DNA of 15,362 nucleotides from a bacterium BMS3Bbin07 (GCA_002898135.1 BDTQ01000290.1:1-15362); one strand, 5' to 3'; shown: positions 1 through 6,651, numbered from the stretch's first letter. Translations and numbers: made by a program. The notes: generated from the letters alone by a model not told the origin.

Positions 1-183
1 GCAAAGGGGATTGCATGTCACGGCTCTGTCAGGGGTGCTGTGATGCTGAGGCACGATGAAATTGCCCGGCTCATAAATGACCTTTCAGAGGCGGAAGACC
101 CGGAACACTGCCCTCATGGGAGGCCGACAAGGATTCACATGAGCCTTGAGGACTTAAAAAGAATGTTTAAGAGGACGGGTTAG
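1..183 (+). CDS. mutL: DNA mismatch repair protein MutL, C-terminal end (partial)
   Basis: The window opens inside a reading frame of 60 codons ending with TAG at 181-183. It reads ACHGSVRG near the start and CPHGRPT about 35 residues later. These are the ACHG(S/A)(I/V)R and C-P-H-G-R-P motifs at the end of the MutL dimerisation/endonuclease domain, which help bind the regulatory zinc in endonuclease-type MutL. MutL couples mismatch recognition by MutS to strand incision and removal. Both motifs suggest a nicking MutL, as in bacteria lacking MutH. The DQHAxxE metal-binding motif would lie upstream, outside the window, so the catalytic site cannot be checked. The call rests on the two motifs and their spacing from the C-terminus. 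Confidence 0.88.
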   Translation, partial: AKGIACHGSVRGAVMLRHDEIARLINDLSEAEDPEHCPHGRPTRIHMSLEDLKRMFKRTG

Positions 184-206
184 CAGACCTCGTGGTTTCT
201 AAAGAG

Positions 207-335
207 TGTCTGTGTATAAACTGCGGTCATTTGTCATTCCCGCAAACGAAGTACGTCGGGAATCCTTCTTAAAGAACGATTCCGGACAAGCCAGAATGAC
301 AGAAAAAGACAACTCTTCGACTTTATACACAGACT
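207..335. mobile_element. MITE-like element with 14-bp terminal inverted repeats and 8-bp target duplication
   Basis: The left end TGTCTGTGTATAAA (207-220) and the right end TTTATACACAGACT (322-335) are inverted repeats matching at 13 of 14 positions. The element is flanked by a perfect direct repeat, CTAAAGAG, at 199-206 and 336-343, the footprint expected of transposition with 8-bp target duplication. The 129-bp interior has no useful ORF but carries an inner inverted pair, TGTCATTC (232-239) and GAATGACA (about 293-300), of the widespread GTCATTCC repeat type. It is non-autonomous and no transposase is visible in the window. It lies between mutL and the next gene and could act as a termination or mRNA-processing structure. 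Confidence 0.75.
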
Positions 336-396
336 CTAAAGAGATTATTTGTGTAAAATAAATGTTATCTGTTCTGTATTGCAGAGATTATAAACC

Positions 397-1197
397 ATGA
401 CTGAGATATTAGGAATAGAATATTTGAGGAAGATTGGGGCGAGCCTCAGTGCCGTTATCCCCCAGCTGAGGTTTTCAGCCACTGTCAGGGAGCCCCTTGA
501 GGTGGGGGCTTCAGGGGATAAGACCTTTCAGATTGACAGAGTGGCTGAGGATACGGTGGTCTCAGCCCTGAAAGGGCTCAGGAGACCGTTGACTATAGTT
601 TCTGAGGAGATGGGCATGCTGGATATTGGCGGAGGTGGTGACAGGGTCCTGATAGACCCTATTGACGGCAGCAAGAATGCCATCTCGGGTCTTCCCCTGT
701 TCTGCACCTCTATAGCTGTTGCAGCAGGGGAGACAGTGAAGGAGATATACCTCTCCTATATCATTAACCTTCTCAGTGGTGATGAGTTCTGGGCTGAAAA
801 GGGGAGGGGGGCTTACTGGAACGGGCAGAGACTAAGGACTCAGACAGATGATCAGATCAGGGTGGTCATTTATGAAACACAGAATCCGGGGAGGGACATC
901 CCGGGGATTCTGCCGCTTCTCTCCCTTTCAAACAGGACCCGGTGTTTTGGCTCTACCGCCCTTGACCTTGCCTTTGTTGCATCAGGAGCTGTGAGTATTT
1001 ATGCAAACCCCTCGCCTTCAAGGAGCTTTGATTTTGCAGGAGGACTGCTCCTTGTGAGGGAGGCAGGCGGTGTAATAACTGATGCTGCGGGTGGGAATAT
1101 CGACGGTGTTGAGCTTTCAATAAAAAAATCCACCCCTTTGCTCGTCTCAGGTAATGAGAGGCTTCATGAAAAGGCATTGGAAACCCTTGAGGTATAG
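397..1197 (+). CDS. Inositol monophosphatase family phosphatase
   Basis: A 266-aa, Mg2+-dependent sugar/inositol phosphatase of the IMPase/FBPase/CysQ superfamily, probably cytosolic. Metal-site motifs appear in the family order: an acidic patch around D47, SEEMG at 69-73, DPIDGS at 87-92, GST at 185-187, and FDFAGGLLLVREAGG at 211-225, the WDxAAG...EAGG equivalent. Length is typical for the family. The ATG at 397 has only a weak ribosome site (AGAG). The first conserved segment follows about 40 residues in, so the start is plausible. The substrate cannot be fixed from sequence: inositol-1-phosphate, fructose-1,6-bisphosphate and 3'-phosphoadenosine-5'-phosphate phosphatases share these residues. 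The DPIDGS form and overall length recall archaeal-type bifunctional IMPase/FBPase enzymes. It stands alone between two repeat-bearing gaps and shows no operon partner. Confidence 0.85.
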   Translation: MTEILGIEYLRKIGASLSAVIPQLRFSATVREPLEVGASGDKTFQIDRVAEDTVVSALKGLRRPLTIVSEEMGMLDIGGGGDRVLIDPIDGSKNAISGLPLFCTSIAVAAGETVKEIYLSYIINLLSGDEFWAEKGRGAYWNGQRLRTQTDDQIRVVIYETQNPGRDIPGILPLLSLSNRTRCFGSTALDLAFVASGAVSIYANPSPSRSFDFAGGLLLVREAGGVITDAAGGNIDGVELSIKKSTPLLVSGNERLHEKALETLEV

Positions 1198-1237
1198 AAA
1201 TTAGTTCCTGTTGCGGAAAAAACGAAAATCCAAAAAC

Positions 1238-1310
1238 TGTCATTCTGAATTTATTTCAGAATCTCAAAGAAACCGAAACGGACAGATGCTGAATCAAGTT
1301 CAGCATGACA
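1238..1310. repeat. Composite palindromic repeat (paired hairpins, TGTCATTCTGAA type)
   Basis: The 73-bp unit is bounded by TGTCATTCTGAA (1238-1249) and TTCAGCATGACA (1299-1310), inverted with one mismatch in 12. Inside are two smaller hairpins, TTCTGAA...TTCAGAA near the left end and GCTGAA...TTCAGC near the right end, so it can fold as two stems or one large cruciform. It is an intergenic repeat of REP/BIME style after the phosphatase gene. There is no U-run, so it is not a canonical terminator. Confidence 0.6.
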
Positions 1311-1349
1311 GCAGTGTAGGGGTGTTATTCCGGATGACGTTTTGCGGTT

Positions 1350-1386
1350 TGTCATTCTGAATCCCGAATTGAGTTCGGGAAATCTG
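1350..1386. repeat. Second TGTCATTCTGAA-type repeat with a 7-bp hairpin
   Basis: TGTCATTCTGAA (1350-1361) recurs here and leads into TCCCGAA (1362-1368), a 5-nt loop, and TTCGGGA (1374-1380). It starts with the same 12 bases as the 1238 element but contains a different hairpin, so the gap 1198-1426 holds two members of one repeat family ahead of the ABC-F gene. Apart from these repeats the gap shows nothing else convincing. Confidence 0.55.
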
Positions 1387-1426
1387 ATAATAACAGGATT
1401 TGAAAAATATTGGAGCGCTTTAATTT

Positions 1427-3289
1427 ATGATCCAGGTTAACAGTTTAGATAAATCATACGGACAACAGGTTGTCTTTGACAATGTCTCCTTTACGATCAA
1501 TTCCGGTGAACGTGTGGGATTTGTCGGAAGAAACGGTCATGGCAAGACCACGCTTTTCAGGATGATACTCGGGCAGGAGCATCCTGACTCCGGAACCATC
1601 AGCATTCCCGCTGGTTACAGCATAGGCCATCTTTCCCAGCATATCCGGTTTGAAGAAGATACGGTGCTGAAAGAGGCATGCCTGAGCCTTCCTGACCAGG
1701 AGGACGGCATTGACGAGACTTACAAGGCTGAAACCGTACTTGCAGGTCTCGGGTTTCCTGGGGATGACCTGAACCTCCATCCAATGGATCTGTCCGGAGG
1801 ATACCAGGTGCGGCTCAACCTTGCAAAGGTACTGGTCTCTGATCCGAACATCCTCCTTCTTGACGAGCCCACGAATTACCTTGATATTGTCTCCATGCGC
1901 TGGCTTGCCCAGTTTCTGAGGGGTTGGCAAAAGGAGCTCATTATAATCACCCATGACCGCGACTTCATGGACAGCGTTACCACGCATACCATGGCCATAC
2001 ACCGCTGCAGGATCCGAAAGGTTCCTGGCTCCACTGAAAAACTATATCAGCAGTTACTGCTGGAAGAAGAGGTTTACGAAAAGACACGGACAAACGACGA
2101 GAAGAAGCGTAAGGAGACAGAGCAGTTCATAAACCGCTTCAGGGCAAAGGCAACCAAGGCCAGGGCTGTTCAGTCAAGGGTAAAGGCCCTGCAGAAAAAG
2201 GAACAGCTTGAAGAGTTGTCCGAGATAAGAAAACTTGCCTTCACCTTTAACTCAGCGCCTTTTACAGGCAGGCAACTGATGGAGGTAAAAGACCTCTCTT
2301 TCGGATTTGAGCCTGACGGGCCTCTGCTGATAGATGGCTTAAGCTTTTATATCGGGAAGAAGGACCGTATAGCCATCATAGGTAAAAACGGCAAGGGCAA
2401 GACAACGCTTCTCAATCTGCTTGCCGGGGAACTGTCACCTGTGGGCGGAGCTATTCACTGTCCCCGTGACCTGAAACTAGCATATTTCGGCCAGACAAAT
2501 ATAAACCGCTTGAACCTCCGGAAGACCGTGGAAGAAGAGATAATGGACGTGCACCCGGAGCATCACAGGGGCGCAGCCCGCAGTATATGCGGGGCCATGA
2601 TGTTTCCCGGGGACCAGGCCCTGAAAAAGCTGGGTGTCCTTTCCGGTGGTGAGAAGAGCCGGGTACTGCTCGGTAAACTGCTTGTTACCCCTGCCAATAT
2701 GCTGCTGCTGGATGAGCCCACCAACCACCTTGATATGGAGTCTACCGATTCACTCCTTGAGGCGATCGATGAATTCAGGGGTGCTGTAGTCATTGTTACG
2801 CACAGTGAGATGATACTGCATGCGCTGGCAACTCGGCTTATTGTCTTTGATGACGGGAAGGTGACCCTTTTTGAAGGGACATACCAGGAATTTCTGGACC
2901 GTGTGGGCTGGAAAAATGAAGACCCTTCCCCCCGGCCGGCAACTTCAGAGACCGGCCGCGCAGGACAGTCCGGAAACAGAAAACACCTGCGGCGTATCCG
3001 CGCCGGATTGATTAATGAAAGGTCGAGGACCCTGCGAGCACTGCAGAAGAAGATTGCCGGGATTGAAGGTGAGATAATAAGGCTGGAAGAAAAGACAGAG
3101 CAGGATAACCGTGACCTTGTAAATGCCTCTGTTGCAGGTGATGCTGAAACCATCAGGAGACTTTCAAAGGCCCTTCATGACTCGAAGTCAGAGATTGAAT
3201 CACTCTTTTCTGCACTGGAATCCCTGCATAGCGATCTTGACAGCAGGACAAGGGAGTTTGAGGAGAAGCTCAATACTGTGGAAATATAG
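1427..3289 (+). CDS. ABC-F family ATPase (ribosome-associated)
   Basis: A 620-aa soluble protein with two ABC ATPase domains and no membrane segments, as in the ABC-F (Uup/EttA/YheS-type) translation factors that act at the ribosomal E site. Domain 1: Walker A GRNGHGKT at 34-41, signature LSGG at 122-125, Walker B LLLDEPTNYLD at 143-153, switch His176. A charged helical linker follows at about 205-270, the tRNA-interaction region. Domain 2: Walker A GKNGKGKT at 319-326, LSGG at 405-408, LLLDEPTNHLD at 427-437, switch His459. A basic, then coiled-coil C-terminal tail (about 515-620) resembles Uup/YheS-type extensions. GGAGCG lies about ten bases before the ATG. The subfamily is not assigned, and an antibiotic-resistance role is neither shown nor excluded. 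Confidence 0.93.
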   Translation: MIQVNSLDKSYGQQVVFDNVSFTINSGERVGFVGRNGHGKTTLFRMILGQEHPDSGTISIPAGYSIGHLSQHIRFEEDTVLKEACLSLPDQEDGIDETYKAETVLAGLGFPGDDLNLHPMDLSGGYQVRLNLAKVLVSDPNILLLDEPTNYLDIVSMRWLAQFLRGWQKELIIITHDRDFMDSVTTHTMAIHRCRIRKVPGSTEKLYQQLLLEEEVYEKTRTNDEKKRKETEQFINRFRAKATKARAVQSRVKALQKKEQLEELSEIRKLAFTFNSAPFTGRQLMEVKDLSFGFEPDGPLLIDGLSFYIGKKDRIAIIGKNGKGKTTLLNLLAGELSPVGGAIHCPRDLKLAYFGQTNINRLNLRKTVEEEIMDVHPEHHRGAARSICGAMMFPGDQALKKLGVLSGGEKSRVLLGKLLVTPANMLLLDEPTNHLDMESTDSLLEAIDEFRGAVVIVTHSEMILHALATRLIVFDDGKVTLFEGTYQEFLDRVGWKNEDPSPRPATSETGRAGQSGNRKHLRRIRAGLINERSRTLRALQKKIAGIEGEIIRLEEKTEQDNRDLVNASVAGDAETIRRLSKALHDSKSEIESLFSALESLHSDLDSRTREFEEKLNTVEI

Positions 3290-3351
3290 CGATTTTGTAT
3301 GAGTAACAGTAAGAGTTTTTCTTGTTCTGGTTCAGTTAATTCAGGCTTCAT

Positions 3352-4581
3352 TTACAGGCTCCTGTGTGCCCCTGAGGGTCTCCATGCGGGGGAGATTACT
3401 CCTTTATGGCGGGGGTTGTGGATACAGGCTGCCCAGGTAAGGGTGGATGGGCCGTATTTCCGGTTTAACCTGTCCATCACATCAAGCAGTTCGGCCCTCC
3501 TGTTCTCTTCATTAAATATTTTCAGCTGGTTGTTGACCTGTTCAAGCCCGGAGAGGGTTATCCCGAGCAGACGCACGGGCTCTCTCAGCCTTACAGAGTT
3601 TAAGATATCCATGGCTGTGTGAAATATCCTGTGGGTGTCGTTGGTAGGGGAGTTGATCCTGCGTTGCCTTGTAAAGGTTTCAAAGCTCCGGTATCTTATT
3701 ACCAGACCAATGGTTCTTCCCACAAATCCATGCCTCCTTGCCCTTGAGCCCACCTTTTCGGAAAGTTGCAGTATCCTGGGTGTTATTTCTGAGCGTCCGT
3801 ACAGGTCTTGCGGCAGGGTCATGCTGTGGCCTATGGATTTTATCTCTTCATGGTTGCCACTGTCTTTATCTGAATCAGCATAAACAGGTGTGGAATCCAT
3901 CCCCATCCCGAGGGCCTTCAGCTTTTCACCGATAATACCGAAATGACTCCTCAGCAGCCCTGCCGGGGCCCTTCCGAGTTCTCCGCACGTCCTTATGCCT
4001 ATGGTCTTCAGTCTTTCGGATGTCTTTCTGCCTATTCCCCAGAGTTTTTCCGTCGGCAGGTCTTTAAGCAGGTTCCCTGTCTCTTCAGCCTTGACCCACC
4101 TGAGTCCGTCGGGCTTGGAGATGTCTGAGGCGAGTTTGGCGACCAACTTGTTTGGACCTATGCCGATGGTGGAGTTGATACCGAATCTTTCCTTTATCTC
4201 ACCCTTTATCTTCCTGCCTGTCTCAATGGGGCCTCCGAAGAGGTGATGAGAGTCTGTTATATCCAGGAATGCCTCGTCTATTGAGTACACCTCAACAAGG
4301 GGGGTATATTTAAGATAGACTTTTTCCAGTGTTGCACATATGTGAGTATATTTGTCGTTATTCCCGATAACCAGTATAAGTTGGGGGCATAGGGCCTTTG
4401 CCTCGTAAATGTTCATCCCTGTCTTTACACCGAATTTCCTTGCCTCATATGATGATGTGGTGATGACGGTCCTGTGACCGGCGCCTGTTACGCCTATTGG
4501 TTTACCCCTCAGTGCAGGGTTGCCCTGTTGTTCAACAGAGGCAAAGAAGGCATCCATATCTACAAGCAGTATTATCCTCAT
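3352..4581 (-). CDS. dinB: DNA polymerase IV (Y-family translesion polymerase)
   Basis: A 409-aa error-prone polymerase for lesion bypass. The start MRIILLVDMDAFFASVEQ matches the family N-terminus, with catalytic Asp8 and steric-gate Phe13. The second catalytic block SIDEAFLD places Asp102 and Glu103. The thumb helix-hairpin-helix is at about 178-202 (WGIGRKTSERLKTIG), and the little finger runs from about 245 to 345. QLKIF at 352-356 fits the QLxLF sliding-clamp motif. In many Pol IV proteins that motif is at the very end; here about 50 more residues follow, with no recognisable domain. AAAGGA lies just before the ATG. It is the last gene of the lexA operon, 52 bp behind the small middle gene. 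No SOS palindrome of its own is seen, so control should come from the lexA promoter. Confidence 0.95.
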   Translation of the reverse strand: MRIILLVDMDAFFASVEQQGNPALRGKPIGVTGAGHRTVITTSSYEARKFGVKTGMNIYEAKALCPQLILVIGNNDKYTHICATLEKVYLKYTPLVEVYSIDEAFLDITDSHHLFGGPIETGRKIKGEIKERFGINSTIGIGPNKLVAKLASDISKPDGLRWVKAEETGNLLKDLPTEKLWGIGRKTSERLKTIGIRTCGELGRAPAGLLRSHFGIIGEKLKALGMGMDSTPVYADSDKDSGNHEEIKSIGHSMTLPQDLYGRSEITPRILQLSEKVGSRARRHGFVGRTIGLVIRYRSFETFTRQRRINSPTNDTHRIFHTAMDILNSVRLREPVRLLGITLSGLEQVNNQLKIFNEENRRAELLDVMDRLNRKYGPSTLTWAACIHNPRHKGVISPAWRPSGAHRSL

Positions 4582-4633
4582 AGTCCTTTAATCTGTTCGT
4601 ATTCATTTGTGTAGATTCGTGGCTGAGTGTTTT

Positions 4634-4882
4634 TTACAGCTCTGTCTCCACTGCCTGAAGCATCCAGCTCAGCCCTTCGGGATCAAAACAGAGGTTGTAA
4701 AGGGTGCTGCCGTCTGTGAGGGAGAAGCAGTAGAGCCTTCGGCTGCCATCATGCCGTACCCACCTGTAGGTTATTTCCTTTACAGGGATTACCCTTCCTG
4801 ACCATCTGAACTTGAGCGGGCTTATTCTTTCTCCGCCTCCAAAAGAGGCAACAACAGTTACGGGTTCGTCTATGGTTGTCAT
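4634..4882 (-). CDS. Small SOS-operon protein, possibly DUF6504-like
   Basis: An 82-aa protein encoded between lexA and dinB. Its ATG overlaps the lexA stop by four bases (ATGA), so translation is probably coupled. The sequence is a beta-rich single domain with a central FRWSGRVIPVKEI stretch (25-37), RWVRHDG (40-46) and a tail around CFDPEG and WMLQAVE. It has no signal peptide or membrane segment. A small protein of this shape, with an FxWxGRxxxVxxI core, occurs beside dinB/imuB-type polymerase genes in other bacteria (DUF6504). That match is from memory of the motif and is not certain. The position strongly suggests a role in the damage response, possibly as a polymerase or clamp accessory. 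No catalytic residues can be named. Confidence 0.7.
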   Translation of the reverse strand: MTTIDEPVTVVASFGGGERISPLKFRWSGRVIPVKEITYRWVRHDGSRRLYCFSLTDGSTLYNLCFDPEGLSWMLQAVETEL

Positions 4883-5481
4883 GAAAACCTCCTTATAAGT
4901 CCGGTGACCTTCCCTATAATCCTTACCTCCTCTGCGGCGACTATAATAGGGTTCATTTCAGGATTTTCAGGCTGGAGCCTTATTTTTTTACCCTCAGGAT
5001 AAAATCTCTTTACCGTGGCATCATCCCCGATTAGGGCAACAACAATGTCTCCCCTCCTTGCTTCAACCTCCGGGTTTATAATGACGATGTCTCCTTCAAG
5101 GATTCCTGCCCCCTTCATGCTTTCCCCCACCACCCTGAGGCCAAAACCGTCTTCAGTCCTTAGCATCTGTCTGTCCACTGATATGTATTCCTCTATATTC
5201 TCAGTGGCGAATATCGGCACACCAGCCCTTATACTTCCTGCTACCGGTATCTGCAATGCCTCGTAAGGATTGAGTCCCACCACCTCAAGCCCCCTGGACC
5301 TGTAGGGAGTCTTTCTTAAAAAACCCTTTTTTACCAATGCATCGATATGGAGCTTTGCTGAAAGGGGACTCCTGTATCCAAACCTTCCTGCCACTTCTCT
5401 TACAGTGGGTGGATAGCCCTCCTTGAGGATATGCTCCTTTATGTATTCGAGCACCTTTCTTTGTTGTGGGGTTAAGTTCAT
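4879..5481 (-). CDS. lexA: LexA repressor, SOS regulator
   Basis: A 200-aa transcriptional repressor/self-cleaving protease. The N-terminal winged helix (1-67) begins MNLTPQQRKVLEYI, with the recognition segment around TVREVAGRFGYRSP (26-39). The cleavage site is Ala81-Gly82 in VAGSIRAG. The catalytic pair is Ser121 (GESM) and Lys158 (ATVKRF). RecA filaments would trigger cleavage after DNA damage and free this operon. The frame stays open upstream to 5568, but residue numbering, the family N-terminus and the promoter at 5488-5516 all support the ATG at 5481. There is no Shine-Dalgarno site in front of it; the palindromic operator and the -10 occupy that space, so the message is predicted to be leaderless. 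It overlaps the next gene by four bases. Confidence 0.95.
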   Translation of the reverse strand: MNLTPQQRKVLEYIKEHILKEGYPPTVREVAGRFGYRSPLSAKLHIDALVKKGFLRKTPYRSRGLEVVGLNPYEALQIPVAGSIRAGVPIFATENIEEYISVDRQMLRTEDGFGLRVVGESMKGAGILEGDIVIINPEVEARRGDIVVALIGDDATVKRFYPEGKKIRLQPENPEMNPIIVAAEEVRIIGKVTGLIRRFS

Positions 5482-5483
5482 GG

Positions 5484-5509
5484 TTATACTATACGAATGT
5501 ATAGTATAA
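5484..5509. promoter_or_regulatory. Putative LexA operator (SOS box)
   Basis: This is a 26-bp perfect palindrome with 11-bp arms, TTATACTATAC and GTATAGTATAA, around a GAAT centre. The inner 20-mer TACTATACGAATGTATAGTA (5487-5506) has the same half-site geometry as the enterobacterial box (CTGT-N8-ACAG), but reads CTAT-N8-ATAG. It begins two bases upstream of the lexA ATG and covers the -10 and most of the spacer, so bound LexA would block its own promoter. No second copy was seen in the window. Confidence 0.82.
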
Positions 5510-5516
5510 AAGTCAA
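5488..5516 (-). promoter_or_regulatory. lexA promoter, predicted leaderless
   Basis: Reading the - strand, TTGACT (5516-5511), a 17-bp spacer and TATAGT (5493-5488) form a near-consensus sigma-70 promoter. Only six bases (ATAACC) separate the -10 from the lexA ATG, so the expected transcription start falls on or within a base or two of the A of the ATG. Confidence 0.75.
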
Positions 5517-5552
5517 GGGGTGATACTGATTTGAGATAATCTGATAGGGGAA

Positions 5553-5639
5553 TTAACCACAGAGACACAGAGCTTGAAAAGCAGAAAACAAGACTGCATT
5601 TGGCCGCAGATGAACGCAGATAACGCAGATAACGCAGAT
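5553..5639. repeat. Dispersed intergenic repeat: CACAGAGACACAGAG motif and 9-bp tandem AACGCAGAT array
   Basis: TTAACCACAGAGACACAGAG (5553-5572) is followed by a tandem array at 5604-5639: CCGCAGATG, then AACGCAGAT three times without interruption. Both motifs resemble repeats scattered through intergenic DNA of environmental bacterial genomes; that comparison is from memory. The array is too short, and its unit too small, to be a CRISPR. It lies between lexA and tRNA-Pro; the rest of that gap (5640-5705) shows nothing distinctive. Confidence 0.6.
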
Positions 5640-5705
5640 ATTAAATTAAAATTCTTCTTGAAATCATGACAATAACCAACCGATGTGGCTAAGCAGGTTT
5701 TTGAA

Positions 5706-5783
5706 TGGTCGGGGCGAGCCGATTTGAACGGCCGACCTCTCGCACCCCAAGCGAGTGCGCTAACCAGGCTGCGCTACGCCCCG
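5706..5783 (-). tRNA. tRNA-Pro(GGG) with encoded CCA
   Basis: Read on the - strand, 5783 down to 5709 folds as a complete cloverleaf: acceptor CGGGGCG/CGCCCCG, D-arm GCGC/GCGC, anticodon stem CTCGC/GCGAG with loop TTGGGGT, and a T-arm with TTCAAAT. Bases 34-36 are GGG, followed by G37 as usual in proline tRNAs. The discriminator is A, and CCA is encoded at 5708-5706. It lies only 11 bp beyond the merR stop on the same strand and is probably cotranscribed with ihfA and merR. Confidence 0.97.
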
Positions 5784-5794
5784 AAATTGAGGGG

Positions 5795-6172
5795 TTATAA
5801 TTGATTGAGTATGTCTCTTAGACGGGACTTGATCCTTGAAATGGTCTCTTCCAGTCTGGCTCTGCTGTCTTCACCTTCCGGTTTGACCAGCCGGAGGTGG
5901 GGCTCTGAGAATCTCTTTTTTACTCCTTCTATTGTGTATCTTTCTTTATAGAGCAATCTCTTGATCTCAAGAATGCTCTCGATATCCTTTTTTATATACA
6001 GTCTCTGGCCCGAACTGCTCTTCCTTGGCCTTAAAAAGGGGAACTCGCTCTCCCAGTATCTCAGGACATAAGGCTCTATGCCTGTAATCCTGCCGACTTC
6101 TCCAATCTTGTAAAAGAGCTTTTCAGGGATATTATTTGTTCCCGGGCTCTTTCTTTCCCTGGGCTTAATCAC
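5795..6172 (-). CDS. MerR family transcriptional regulator
   Basis: A 125-aa DNA-binding protein. The helix-turn-helix and wing occupy about 20-63: YKIGEVGRITGIEPYVLRYW, then FPFLRPRKSSSGQRLY, the classic MerR N-terminal signature. A helical region follows (about 64-90), and the C-terminus (105-124) is rich in charged and aliphatic residues, suiting a short dimerisation helix. There is no effector domain and no cysteine cluster, so metal sensing is unlikely. The start is GTG at 6172, preceded by AGGGA, and overlaps the ihfA end by eight bases. A small MerR protein behind ihfA is a familiar arrangement in several bacterial groups, but its target is unknown to me. Confidence 0.88.
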   Translation of the reverse strand: MIKPRERKSPGTNNIPEKLFYKIGEVGRITGIEPYVLRYWESEFPFLRPRKSSSGQRLYIKKDIESILEIKRLLYKERYTIEGVKKRFSEPHLRLVKPEGEDSRARLEETISRIKSRLRDILNQL

Positions 6173-6449
6173 GCTGTTTCCCTATCGTGGACTTAAGGAT
6201 GTTGCTCGGTTTAAAAGTGATAACCCGCCTTGCGCATATCTCCATCTCCTCGCCCGTCTGGGGGTTCCTGCCCCTGCGGGGAGTCTTTTTTCTGACATTA
6301 AACGTGCCGAACCCGGTTATCTTAACCGATTCTCCCTCGGCAAGCGTCTGCTTCATGGTGTCGAGGATTATTTCTATAATGTCCTGGGCTTCCTTTTTGG
6401 GAAGTCCAACCTTTTCAAAGATTATTTTTGCCAGTTCAGCCCTTGTCAT
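6165..6449 (-). CDS. ihfA: Integration host factor alpha-type subunit (HU/IHF family)
   Basis: A 94-aa nucleoid protein that bends DNA as a dimer. The N-terminal helices MTRAELAKIIFEKVGLPKKE lead to the beta-saddle with GFGTF (46-50) and the arm RRGRNPQTGEE (58-68), whose Pro63 intercalates into DNA. CARRVITFKPS (72-82) and the upstream helix are closer to IHF-alpha than to HU, and coupling to a merR gene supports that. AGGAG lies ten bases before the ATG. It is transcribed from a strong promoter at 6471-6499 and leads an ihfA-merR-tRNA-Pro unit. A beta-type partner is not in the window; the second family member at 6652-6936 looks like HU. Confidence 0.9.
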   Translation of the reverse strand: MTRAELAKIIFEKVGLPKKEAQDIIEIILDTMKQTLAEGESVKITGFGTFNVRKKTPRRGRNPQTGEEMEICARRVITFKPSNILKSTIGKQRD

Positions 6450-6470
6450 AAGAATATTGCTCCTCTGATA

Positions 6471-6499
6471 ATTATATTCCCTGGATTCATAATTGTCAA
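6471..6499 (-). promoter_or_regulatory. Consensus sigma-70 promoter for ihfA-merR-tRNA-Pro
   Basis: On the - strand the exact consensus hexamers TTGACA (6499-6494) and TATAAT (6476-6471) are separated by 17 bp. The leader to the ihfA ATG is about 15-20 nt and contains AGAGGAG. A perfect consensus on both boxes is rare and predicts strong expression, fitting a nucleoid protein and a tRNA. Confidence 0.88.
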
Positions 6500-6589
6500 G
6501 TTTTTTTATTTAAAAATAGTGGCTTAGTGTAGGGGATTATCATAAGTGGAAGAGAAAGGGCTCAAATACGTCCTTGCCCGGACACAGGA

Positions 6590-6634
6590 AAGGGGGGATA
6601 CCCCCCTTCTTCAAATAATCCTGATAAAGGATTA
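6590..6634 (-). terminator. Two stem-loops behind the HU gene, possible termination region
   Basis: Reading away from HU, a 7-bp stem (6634-6616: TAATCCT, 5-nt loop, AGGATTA) is followed by TTTG. Then an 8-bp GC-rich stem (6608-6590: AAGGGGGG, TAT, CCCCCCTT) is followed by TCC. Neither has a long U-run, so termination efficiency is doubtful, but both sit where HU transcription should end and before the ihfA promoter. The remaining 6500-6589 shows no further structure I can support. Confidence 0.45.
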
Positions 6635-6651
6635 GCTCGTATTTTAATGTA

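Noticed and set aside
2563..3153. 196-codon frame antisense to the ABC-F gene
   Set aside because: Low-complexity, Ser/Arg-rich shadow of a strongly supported coding frame with intact ATPase motifs.
5482..5568. Upstream extension of lexA by 29 codons
   Set aside because: It would translate through the promoter and SOS palindrome; the family N-terminus begins at the ATG at 5481.
5604..5639. CRISPR-like array
   Set aside because: The units are 9 bp and contiguous without spacers; this is a simple tandem repeat.
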